A stretch of 7,039 nt of DNA. Source: Rubrobacter sp. (GTDB lineage Bacteria; Actinomycetota; Rubrobacteria; Rubrobacterales; Rubrobacteraceae). The first letter of the stretch is position 1, and every line of letters starts with the position of its first letter. This document shows, in pieces, positions 1 through 5,236 of the stretch. The notes under the pieces were generated by a model. It was not told the DNA's origin and made no database searches. It saw only the letters and a program-made list of their open reading frames with translations. A program made the position numbers and the translations under genes. Location of the stretch: contig JADDPV010000168.1 of assembly GCA_016781705.1 (NCBI GenBank), forward strand, positions 1 through 7,039. The letters are read 5' to 3'.

Positions 1-2270
1 GTACGGTCGTGCCCGGCGCGGTCGGTCGGCGGAAGCGGCGCGCCGACCTCCTCGCGCAGCGCGGCGGCCACGCCGCAGAGCCACGCCGCCCGCTCCATCC
101 TCCCTTGCCTGGCCGCTACTCGAGCCAATCCCTCTAGCCAGGGCGCAACTTCGACTTTGAGGCGCTCCCCCCACCCCAGCTCCAGGCTCTCTTCGTACAA
201 TCTCGACGCCCGCGCGTCTTCACCCGCCTCGTACGCCACGTCCCCGAGGCGTGCGATCGTCTGCGCGGTACCCCAAGTGTGATTCAGGCTTCGGAACAGG
301 ACCAGGCTCTCTTCCAGCAACGTCGCCGCGCGCTCGAGATTTCCTCGCGCGCGCACCGGATCCGCCAGCGTGAAGAGACTATAGGCGATGCCGAACGCAT
401 TGTTAAACTCGCGGGCCAGGGCGAGAGCCTGTTCGTTCAGGCGAACCGCGCGTTCGTGATCCCCCTGCTGGTACGCCACGACCCCCAGCTCGCGGAGCGG
501 TGCGCTTAAACCCTTCTTGTAATCCAGCTTGCGAAAAGCGGCCAGACTCTCTTCGTACAGCGCCACCGCGCGTTTGTAGTCCCCCTGTATCGTGGCCAGG
601 TAACCAACAACTTGGATCAGGAACGCCCTCTTGTGGGCGGGCAGCCTGGACAGAGCACGCGCGGCCTGGACTTCCGATCCGTCCAGCGCGAGCACCTCTT
701 CCGCCCACCGGAGTCCCTCGCCCGTGTATCCGCACTCTCCCCACAGCCGCCACAGCGATAGTACCAACCGGCCCCCGATCTCCGCCTCACGAGCCTGGAT
801 AGCCCAGCGCAGCGCCGCTCGCAGGTTGTCGTGCTCTTCTTCCAGGCTCGCGATCCAACCTTCCTGCCCGCGTGGGGCGACTTCTGGCTGCAAAGCCTCC
901 GCAAGCGCCAGGTAGTACCACGCGTGCTTCCGCCGCACCTCCTCCGCCTCGCCGCTCGCTACCAGGCGCTCCAGAGCGTACTCTCGGATCGTCTCCAGCA
1001 TCGCAAAACGCGGCTCTCCCTCCCGACGCTCAGACGCTTCGGGCAGCGCTACCAGCAGGCTGTTGTCTACCAGCGACGCCAGCCCCTCCAGGACGTCGCT
1101 TCCCTCGCCTTCGTCCGTGCCGGAGCCGCACACGGCTTCCGCCGCTTCCAGGGTGCACCCACCGGCGAAGACGGCGAGGCGCCGGAACAGCGTCTGCTCG
1201 CCGACGTCGAGGAGGTCGTGGCTCCAGGCGATCGTGTCGCGCAGCGTCCGCTGTCGCTCGGGTAGGTCGCGCGCTCCCCCCGCGAGCACTCGCAGCCCGC
1301 GGTCGAGCCTTGAGAGCAGCGCCTTCGGGGGGAGCAGCTTGATGCGCGCCGCCGCCAGCTCTATGGCCAGCGGCAAACCGTCCAGCCTCCGGCAGACCCG
1401 CGCCGCCACCGCCGCGTTCGTATCGTCGGGTTCGAAGCCGGGCATGACGGCTCGGGCGCGCTGGAGGAAGAGCTCCACCGCCGGAGACTTCGCAAGGGCC
1501 TCCGCCCGTTGCGGAACCCTCGCGTCGGGGAGGGGCAACGGGTAGACGGGGAACTGGTGCTCGCCCGTCAGGCGCAGCGGCGCCCGGCTCGTCACCAGTA
1601 CCTTCAGATCCGGACAATATCCCAGGAGGTCGGCCACCACGGGCGCGGCTTCCAGCAGATGCTCGAAGTTGTCGAGCAGCAACAACATATGCCTGTTCCG
1701 CACGTGCTGCGTCAAGGTATCCCGTAGCGTCTGGCCCTTCACGTCCCTGACGCCGAGTGCCTCGGCGAGGGCCACAAGGACCAGCGTGGGTTCGCGCAAG
1801 GGCGCCAGGGACACGGCAACATCCCCGTCGGCGAACGCGTCGCGCGAGCGTCCGGCCACCTCGACGGCCAGCCGGGTCTTCCCGACGCCGCCGGGGCCGG
1901 TCAAGGTGAGCAGGCGCACGTCCTCGCGACGCAGGAGACCCATGACAGTCGCCACCTCGCGCTCACGTCCGACCAGCGGCGTGGCCGGCATGGGGAGATC
2001 GTGTCGGGAAGACGGGACCGTCGCGCAGCTCCTCGAACCGCCTCGGGTTGCCGCCTCGAAGCGCGTGAGGTCCGGTCCCGCGAGCTTCAGGGCCTCCGCC
2101 AGCTTCCGCACGGTGTGCTTGTGGGGGCGACGTCGCTCCCCACGTTCGATCAGGCTGATGGCTTGCGGGGTGAGCCCCGTCCGCCCGGCCAGTTCCTCCT
2201 GGGTAAGGCCAGCCGAGCCGCGATAGCGTCGTAGCAGCTCCCCGAACGCGAGTCCTGTACCGGTGTCCAC
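1..2270 (-). CDS. XRE-HTH / NB-ARC ATPase / TPR regulator (3' end outside window)
   Basis: An open frame without stops runs from the left edge to a GTG at 2270, giving 756 residues. Residues about 9-60 form an XRE-type helix-turn-helix (LTQEELAGRTGLTPQAISLI). An NB-ARC/AAA ATPase follows: Walker A GPGGVGKT at 125-132, Walker B LLLLDNFEHL with the Asp at 200, a sensor VLVTSRAPLRL near 225, and GLPLAIELAAAR at 298. A winged-helix-like segment comes next, then a helical region with FAMLETIREYALERL. Four TPR units of exactly 40 residues occupy about 563-722. The tail (RAAWLCGVAAALREEVGAPL) is typical of the last 60 or so residues of this family, so probably only 30-50 residues are missing. Members are treated as ATP-dependent transcription regulators in which ligand binding at the TPR relieves the ATPase switch; target and ligand are unknown here. 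The GTG at 2270 is preferred because a -10-like TACGAT lies 33-38 bases upstream; a GTG at 2312 is in frame but would lie upstream of that -10. Confidence 0.9.
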   Translation of the reverse strand, partial: MDTGTGLAFGELLRRYRGSAGLTQEELAGRTGLTPQAISLIERGERRRPHKHTVRKLAEALKLAGPDLTRFEAATRGGSRSCATVPSSRHDLPMPATPLVGREREVATVMGLLRREDVRLLTLTGPGGVGKTRLAVEVAGRSRDAFADGDVAVSLAPLREPTLVLVALAEALGVRDVKGQTLRDTLTQHVRNRHMLLLLDNFEHLLEAAPVVADLLGYCPDLKVLVTSRAPLRLTGEHQFPVYPLPLPDARVPQRAEALAKSPAVELFLQRARAVMPGFEPDDTNAAVAARVCRRLDGLPLAIELAAARIKLLPPKALLSRLDRGLRVLAGGARDLPERQRTLRDTIAWSHDLLDVGEQTLFRRLAVFAGGCTLEAAEAVCGSGTDEGEGSDVLEGLASLVDNSLLVALPEASERREGEPRFAMLETIREYALERLVASGEAEEVRRKHAWYYLALAEALQPEVAPRGQEGWIASLEEEHDNLRAALRWAIQAREAEIGGRLVLSLWRLWGECGYTGEGLRWAEEVLALDGSEVQAARALSRLPAHKRAFLIQVVGYLATIQGDYKRAVALYEESLAAFRKLDYKKGLSAPLRELGVVAYQQGDHERAVRLNEQALALAREFNNAFGIAYSLFTLADPVRARGNLERAATLLEESLVLFRSLNHTWGTAQTIARLGDVAYEAGEDARASRLYEESLELGWGERLKVEVAPWLEGLARVAARQGRMERAAWLCGVAAALREEVGAPLPPTDRAGHDR
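65..584 (-). repeat. TPR-coding repeat array, 120-bp period
   Basis: Within the regulator, four consecutive units of 40 codons begin with G-D/N/E and carry a central EESL or EQAL motif: YEESLAAF, NEQALALA, LEESLVLF and YEESLELG. At DNA level, matching blocks around the core ctctcttcgtac start at 181, 301, 421 and 541, exactly 120 bases apart. A 40-residue unit is close to the TPR_12/kinesin-light-chain type rather than the 34-residue classical TPR. A weaker fifth unit starts at GRMERAAWLC near position 100 and runs towards the left edge. The array probably forms the ligand- or protein-sensing superhelix. Confidence 0.8.
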
Positions 2271-2302
2271 TTCTTCGTCCCGTCCCCAGCCAGCTCGCCA
2301 GC

Positions 2303-2331
2303 ATCGTAACACGCCTTTGGCACGCGTTGTT
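2303..2331 (-). promoter_or_regulatory. Possible promoter of the NB-ARC regulator
   Basis: On the minus strand, TACGAT at 2308-2303 resembles a -10 element (5 of 6 to TATAAT). Seventeen bases upstream, the -35 position holds AACAAC (2331-2326), which is a poor match and overlaps the first of the 12-bp direct repeats. A weak -35 covered by direct repeats is the arrangement expected of an activator-dependent promoter. Transcription would start near 2296 and leave a leader of about 25 nt before the GTG at 2270. The leader has only a weak purine-rich ribosome site (GGGACGAAGAAG). This is inferred from sequence alone. Confidence 0.3.
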
Positions 2332-2362
2332 TGGAAAGTTGTTTGGGCATTTGTTTGGGTTG
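2327..2362. repeat. Three 12-bp direct repeats, TTGTTTGG core
   Basis: TTGTTTGG occurs at 2327-2334, 2339-2346 and 2351-2358, exactly 12 bases apart, with four-base linkers AAAG, GCAT and GTTG. On the minus strand the core is CCAAACAA. The repeats lie in the 174-base gap between the divergent regulator and zinc-ribbon gene and are AT-richer than their surroundings. The likely role is a multi-site operator, positioned to act on the regulator's promoter and perhaps on the plus-strand gene. No protein is known to me for this exact sequence. Confidence 0.6.
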
Positions 2363-2444
2363 TCGCTGGGAGCGGCGAAGCGCGGGAAGCAAGATACAGG
2401 GCAGGACGGAAAACTCGAAGGCGGCGCCAGGAAGGAGAGAGGGC

Positions 2445-2858
2445 GTGAACCACTATTGCGACGTCTGGTTTTGGAGGGGGCTGGGTCAGGCGGAAGAGGC
2501 GCGACACTTCACGGATCGGGTCTGGATGAACGGCGAGCCGGGCAAACCGCGGCACGCCGGCCTCGTACGCCGGTTCGTGCTACCGCTGCTGCGTATGGTA
2601 GGGCTGGCGGAGCAACCGGCCGACACGCCGCCGGTGGTCGAGCAGGAGGCCAAACGAGAAGGTTGTTCATGCGGTCGCGGCGACGAGTTCGAGAACCGGG
2701 AGCCAATAATGGACGACGACGGCGAGTGGGCGCTCCGATGTCCCGAATGCGGCCACCTGGATCACCTGCTCTGGCTCTCGGACGAGGCCCGAGCTCTGGT
2801 CTTGGGATTGGCGAGGCGGAGATGGCGGCTGCGGCTGAGGAGGGCGGTGAGCTCGTGA
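2445..2858 (+). CDS. Small hypothetical protein with C-terminal zinc-ribbon-like motif
   Basis: The start is GTG at 2445, preceded by a strong ribosome site (AGGAAGGAGAGAGG), giving 137 residues. I do not recognise the family. The N-terminal 55 residues are rich in Trp and Arg (residues 8-12 WFWRG, 20-28 RHFTDRVWM, 40-54 a hydrophobic stretch ending MVGL). A Pro/Glu linker leads to a Cys-rich C-terminus: C74-S-C76 and C99-P-E-C102-G-H, 22 residues apart, followed by a helix-forming DEARALVLGLARRRW. Spacing and the CPECGH knuckle suggest a zinc ribbon, but the first knuckle is CxC rather than CxxC. The tail is strongly basic. It is divergent from the NB-ARC regulator across 174 bp, so it is a candidate target or partner, which is inference. 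Upstream in-frame ATG codons lack a ribosome site and run into the repeats. Confidence 0.7.
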   Translation: MNHYCDVWFWRGLGQAEEARHFTDRVWMNGEPGKPRHAGLVRRFVLPLLRMVGLAEQPADTPPVVEQEAKREGCSCGRGDEFENREPIMDDDGEWALRCPECGHLDHLLWLSDEARALVLGLARRRWRLRLRRAVSS

Positions 2859-2869
2859 TTAGTCCTTAA

Positions 2870-2891
2870 GGAGCCCCATCATCTCGGCTCC
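2870..2891 (+). terminator. Weak hairpin after the zinc-ribbon gene
   Basis: GGAGCC at 2870-2875 pairs with GGCTCC at 2886-2891 around a 10-base loop, starting 12 bases after the stop of the zinc-ribbon gene. A second small hairpin (GAGCC 2912-2916 with GGCTC 2922-2926) follows. Neither has a T-tract, so termination here is possible but weakly supported. Confidence 0.3.
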
Positions 2892-2978
2892 CTCCCGGCC
2901 ACAACCACGATGAGCCCTTCAGGCTCGTTCGGCCGGACAAAGAGAAAATCGCTCAACTATTCATGCCCGGGTTTCTTT

Positions 2979-3054
2979 CAAAGGAGCATTGCTACATACA
3001 GCCGATCTCACCGGCCCTCAAAGGAGACAACAAGAGAGAAAGTTGGGAAAGGAG
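2979..3054 (+). promoter_or_regulatory. Leader with three Shine-Dalgarno-like AAAGGAG boxes
   Basis: CAAAGGAG at 2979-2986, CAAAGGAG at 3019-3026 and GAAAGGAG at 3047-3054 precede the SnoaL-like gene. Only the last can serve the ATG at 3066, and its 11-base spacing is rather long. The first two could be remnants of small ORFs: a TTG at 2989 opens 24 codons that end at a TAA at 3061, just before the ATG. No clear promoter is visible in 2859-2978. Confidence 0.3.
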
Positions 3055-3065
3055 CGCGAATAACT

Positions 3066-3497
3066 ATGTCGACCGATGCGAACAAGGCTCTCATCCGCCG
3101 GATAATCGAGGAAGCGTGGACCGATGGAAAGCTTGATAACGTGGACGAGCTGGTCTCGTCGGACTATTTCAACCACGCCGCCGTCGCCGAGCACCGGCGC
3201 GGCGTCGAGGGATTCAAGCATGTCAGCAGGTGGCTGAAGGCGGCCTTCCCCGATAGCCGTTTCGAGATCGAGGCCATGATCGCCGAGGAGGATATGGTGG
3301 TGGTGCGAGGCATCGCCAGCGGCACACACGAGGGCGAGTTCATGGGCAATCCTCCGACCGGCAGAACTTTCTCGGTCGAGCACACGCACTGGTTCCGCTT
3401 CGCCGGCGGCAAGCTCGCCGAGCATTGGGCGGTCAGGGACGACCTGAACCATATGATGCAGCTCGGCCTGATCCCCGAACCGAGAAGCTCGTCGTGA
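3066..3497 (+). CDS. SnoaL/NTF2-like ester cyclase family protein
   Basis: The ATG at 3066 gives 143 residues, the normal size for a single NTF2-fold SnoaL-like domain. Family features are visible: an N-terminal helix (residues 5-18) followed by DELVSSDYFNHA (27-38), GVEGFKHVSRWLKAAFPD (46-63), a strand with EDMVVVRGIASGTHEGEFMG (75-94), PPTGR (96-100), and the C-terminal EHTHWFRFAGGKLAEHWAVRDDL (105-127). In SnoaL-type cyclases an Asp near the end of that last strand acts as acid/base; D125 or D126 could serve, with H108 and H120 lining the pocket. Members range from polyketide cyclases to uncharacterised small-molecule enzymes, and no polyketide genes are nearby, so the substrate is unknown. 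The gene is monocistronic, behind a 207-base leader. The frame is open back to an ATG at 2910, but that start has no ribosome site, whereas GAAAGGAG precedes 3066. Confidence 0.88.
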   Translation: MSTDANKALIRRIIEEAWTDGKLDNVDELVSSDYFNHAAVAEHRRGVEGFKHVSRWLKAAFPDSRFEIEAMIAEEDMVVVRGIASGTHEGEFMGNPPTGRTFSVEHTHWFRFAGGKLAEHWAVRDDLNHMMQLGLIPEPRSSS

Positions 3498-3520
3498 AGC
3501 GGAGGGCTCGGCGGGAAACG

Positions 3521-3555
3521 CGGACGCCGAGGAACGCTGAATTCCCCGGCGTCCG
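3521..3555. terminator. Bidirectional hairpin terminator between convergent genes
   Basis: CGGACGCCG (3521-3529) and CGGCGTCCG (3547-3555) form a perfect 9-bp stem. After one A/C mismatch it continues as GGAA (3531-3534) with TTCC (3542-3545) around a 7-base loop. It lies 23 bases after the SnoaL-like stop and 28 bases after the MerR stop of the opposite strand. Its position and symmetry suit termination from both sides. There is no T-tract, as is common in high-GC actinobacteria. Confidence 0.7.
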
Positions 3556-3583
3556 GTGACACTGGTTGCCGCTTACTCCCGGC

Positions 3584-4381
3584 TTAACCGCGCTCGTTCG
3601 ACGACGCCGTAGCTCTCGATACGTACGCCATCATCTCGCGCATCTCGCCGGTGTCGATGCCGTGGATGTTCTCTTCCTGCCGCCACATGTTGCCCACCGA
3701 CCGCTCGATACCGGGGTCTCCGCCGGTGAACTCGCCGACGAGTTCCATCCAGCGCTTCGCGAGCCGTTGCACCCGCTCGTCCGCCGGATCGGTGCCCGCC
3801 TCCATCTCGGCGCGGACCCCTTCTATGAGCGTCGGCCACTCCGCCTCGACCGCGCGGATCCTCTCCTCCCCGAGCTCCCGCCTGCGGCGCTCCAGTGCTT
3901 CCAGCTGCTCCGGCGTGTAGTACCTCTCGACCCTCTCCGACATCTCGATAACCTCCATGACCGCTTGCGTGAACTCCCCGGCGGGGACCTCCTCGGCCGC
4001 CGGGTCCAACCGGAACGCCAGCGCCTCCAGGCGGTGGAGGAGCCGCTGTTGCGACCGCATCCTCTCCCTGACCCGCGCGGCGTGCAGCTCGACGACCCGG
4101 CGCGCTGGAAAACCCGACCCGTCCCTCAGACAGGCCCGGATCTCCTCCAGGGTGAAGCCCAGGTGTCGCAGAGAGACGATCCGCTGCAGGCGGAGTACGT
4201 CGTCGGCGGCGTAGAGGCGATGCCCCGCCTCCGTGCGCCGCGACGGCGAGAGCAGCCCAATCTCCTCGTAGTAGTGCAGCGCGCGCACGGAGAGCCCCGT
4301 CCGCGCGGCCAACTCGCCCACCTTCCAGGTCGGCGCAGCCCGCGACGCTTCGTCTCTTCTGTGCCGGATGCTGGCGTCCAT
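3584..4381 (-). CDS. MerR-family regulator with TipAS-type effector domain
   Basis: The protein has 265 residues. The MerR DNA-binding domain starts at WKVGELAARTGLSVRALHYY (19-38), with the wing EIGLLSPSRRTEAGHRLY (40-57) and a second HTH around LRHLGFTLEEI (71-81). A long dimerisation helix follows (about 96-125). The C-terminal part (about 150-255: YYTPEQLEALERRRRELGEE, then EWPTLIEGVRAEMEAGTDP and GNMWRQEENIHG) matches the TipAS ligand-binding fold known from the Streptomyces multidrug regulator TipAL. The only cysteine is C84, outside the effector domain, so covalent capture of thiopeptides as in TipAL is not supported and the ligand is unknown. The ATG at 4381 lies 7 bases after a -10 element, which predicts a leaderless mRNA. 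It faces a plus-strand antitoxin across 221 bp and is most likely self-activating through the dyad in its promoter. Confidence 0.92.
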   Translation of the reverse strand: MDASIRHRRDEASRAAPTWKVGELAARTGLSVRALHYYEEIGLLSPSRRTEAGHRLYAADDVLRLQRIVSLRHLGFTLEEIRACLRDGSGFPARRVVELHAARVRERMRSQQRLLHRLEALAFRLDPAAEEVPAGEFTQAVMEVIEMSERVERYYTPEQLEALERRRRELGEERIRAVEAEWPTLIEGVRAEMEAGTDPADERVQRLAKRWMELVGEFTGGDPGIERSVGNMWRQEENIHGIDTGEMREMMAYVSRATASSNERG

Positions 4382-4388
4382 AAAACGG

Positions 4389-4419
4389 AGGATACGCCCT
4401 CACGCCGCGTGAGGTTCAA
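4389..4419 (-). promoter_or_regulatory. MerR-type promoter: -35, 19-bp spacer with dyad, -10
   Basis: On the minus strand, TTGAAC (4419-4414) and TATCCT (4394-4389) are separated by exactly 19 bases, the lengthened spacing characteristic of MerR-controlled promoters. The 17-bp dyad CCTCACGCCGCGTGAGG (4398-4414 on the plus strand; 8-bp perfect arms, one central base) fills the spacer. The family is known to untwist such a promoter when it binds ligand. Only seven bases separate the -10 from the regulator's ATG. Confidence 0.85.
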
Positions 4420-4424
4420 GGGAT

Positions 4425-4439
4425 TCTTGTCACACAAGA
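4425..4439. promoter_or_regulatory. 15-bp palindrome next to the MerR promoter
   Basis: TCTTGTCACACAAGA has perfect 6-bp arms around a 3-base centre. It starts five bases upstream of the MerR -35 element and differs in sequence from the MerR dyad. It is followed on the plus strand by an AT-rich tract (GAAAAATTACCGTAAAATTC). It may be an operator for another regulator or a site affecting the divergent genes. Confidence 0.4.
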
Positions 4440-4557
4440 GAAAAATTACCGTAAAATTCCCATCCGGTCGTGTCCGGCCCTCCATTCTTCCCGGCATCGT
4501 CAGCGTCCGGTTAAGTAGAGCCCGCTCGAAGCATCTCCCCGACCCAGTCATGTCCGT

Positions 4558-4586
4558 GACGTACAGTATTGTTCGAGCTGTACGTC
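4558..4586. promoter_or_regulatory. Inverted repeat, probable antitoxin operator
   Basis: GACGTACAG (4558-4566) and CTGTACGTC (4578-4586) are perfect 9-bp arms separated by 11 bases. The repeat ends 16 bases before the antitoxin ATG and 4 bases before its AAGGAGG ribosome site. TACAGT at 4562-4567 could be the -10 element, so protein bound here would block transcription. Such a site is expected for autoregulation by a ribbon-helix-helix antitoxin dimer pair. Confidence 0.6.
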
Positions 4587-4602
4587 TCTGAAGGAGGAGC
4601 CG

Positions 4603-4860
4603 ATGAAGCGTGAGAAGCCCACACTGCAGATGGAGTGGGCTTTGATCGAGAAGGCCGAGTGGGTCGCCAGGGGGCGCGGCACCCCGGTCTCCGGGATGCT
4701 CACGGGCTTCTTGAACAGCCTCGAAAAGACGCTCCCTGCGGGCCAGCGGTACGACCTGATCACGACGAGCCGACTACGCGGCTCGCCCAAGCTCGAGGGA
4801 GGTAGACCGCTCTCGGATGAGGATGATTATCTGCGGCACCTGAAAGAGAAGCATGAGTGA
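4603..4860 (+). CDS. DUF6364-type antitoxin of a PIN toxin-antitoxin pair
   Basis: The protein has 85 residues, with ATG at 4603 six bases after a strong AAGGAGG. The N-terminal half has the ribbon-helix-helix pattern of VapB-like antitoxins: a strand (KREKPTLQM, 2-10), a helix (WALIEKAEWVARGRG, 12-26), the turn TPVS (27-30) and a second helix (GMLTGFLNSLEK, 31-42). The acidic/basic C-terminus (LRGSPKLEG then DEDDYLRHLKEKHE) is the part that usually wraps the toxin; DUF6364 proteins share this layout. Here a Trp and Pro replace the more usual Ser/Asp in the first strand. The stop overlaps the toxin's GTG by four bases (GTGA), so the pair is translationally coupled. It is probably autoregulated through the 4558-4586 repeat. 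Confidence 0.82.
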   Translation: MKREKPTLQMEWALIEKAEWVARGRGTPVSGMLTGFLNSLEKTLPAGQRYDLITTSRLRGSPKLEGGRPLSDEDDYLRHLKEKHE

Positions 4861-5224
4861 ATATCATACTCGACACCAACGTCGTCCTCGACGCGCTGCT
4901 CGAACGCGAGCCCTGGCCGAGGCTGCCACCCTCTTCGACCGGGTGGAGACGGGCGACCTGGTTGAGCCTCTGAGAGCCACTACGGTCACCGCCATCCATT
5001 ACATCGCGCGCCGCGACGTGGGCGCGGTGAACGAGATAATGCGGGATCCTCTCCGGCTCTTCGAAGTGCCGTCCGTCAACCGGTCCGTGCTCGAAGGCGT
5101 GCTCGCCCCCGGCTCCAACGACTTCGAGGACGCGGTGTTGCACGAGGCCGAACGTCTCGCCGGAGCCCGGGCAATCGTGACCCGCGTCCCCCCGGTTTTC
5201 GGCGGCAACACTACGCGTCCATGA
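4857..5224 (+). pseudogene. PIN-domain (VapC-like) toxin, apparently broken by two frameshifts
   Basis: The GTG at 4857 overlaps the antitoxin stop and opens VNIILDTNVVLDALLEREPW, the classic PIN start with catalytic D6. This frame then goes out of register and ends at a TGA near 4974. The homologous continuation (LAEAATLFDRVETGDLVE, TTVTAIHYIARRDVG, NDFEDAVLHEAERLAGARAI) lies in the -1 frame from about 4914, and holds the second acidic cluster (D/E in NDFED). Near 5190-5196 homology returns to the first frame, where FSAATLRVHDPETS reads as the usual PIN C-terminus, whereas the middle frame stops at 5224. The shifts sit at TGGCC (one base missing) and at a run of six C (one base extra, or two missing). 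Starting instead at the ATG at 4853 loses the catalytic Asp. Loss of toxin activity, or sequencing error, are both possible. Confidence 0.75.
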
Positions 5225-5236
5225 TCCCGAGACCTC

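Noticed and set aside
60..120. A suspected frameshift near the end of the regulator
   Set aside because: On careful reading the frame continues without interruption from the TPR units into the expected family tail (RAAWLCGVAAALREEVGAPL).
1..2270. Reading the NB-ARC/TPR protein as a STAND-type antiphage defence protein
   Set aside because: The N-terminal domain is an XRE helix-turn-helix and no nuclease, protease, TIR or other effector domain is visible; a transcription regulator is the simpler reading.
2910..3065. N-terminal extension of the SnoaL-like protein from the ATG at 2910
   Set aside because: The frame is open but the added 52 residues show no domain, the ATG has no ribosome site, and the family starts around the ATG at 3066.
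3566..4591. A long plus-strand open frame opposite the MerR gene
   Set aside because: The minus-strand frame encodes a clear MerR/TipAS protein; the plus frame has a Pro/Arg/Leu-rich composition typical of GC-rich antisense frames and no recognisable domain or ribosome site.
4853..5224. The ATG at 4853 as start of an intact toxin
   Set aside because: Its first 25 residues are Arg-rich and lack the ILDTN strand with the catalytic Asp, which is present in the other frame beginning at the GTG at 4857.
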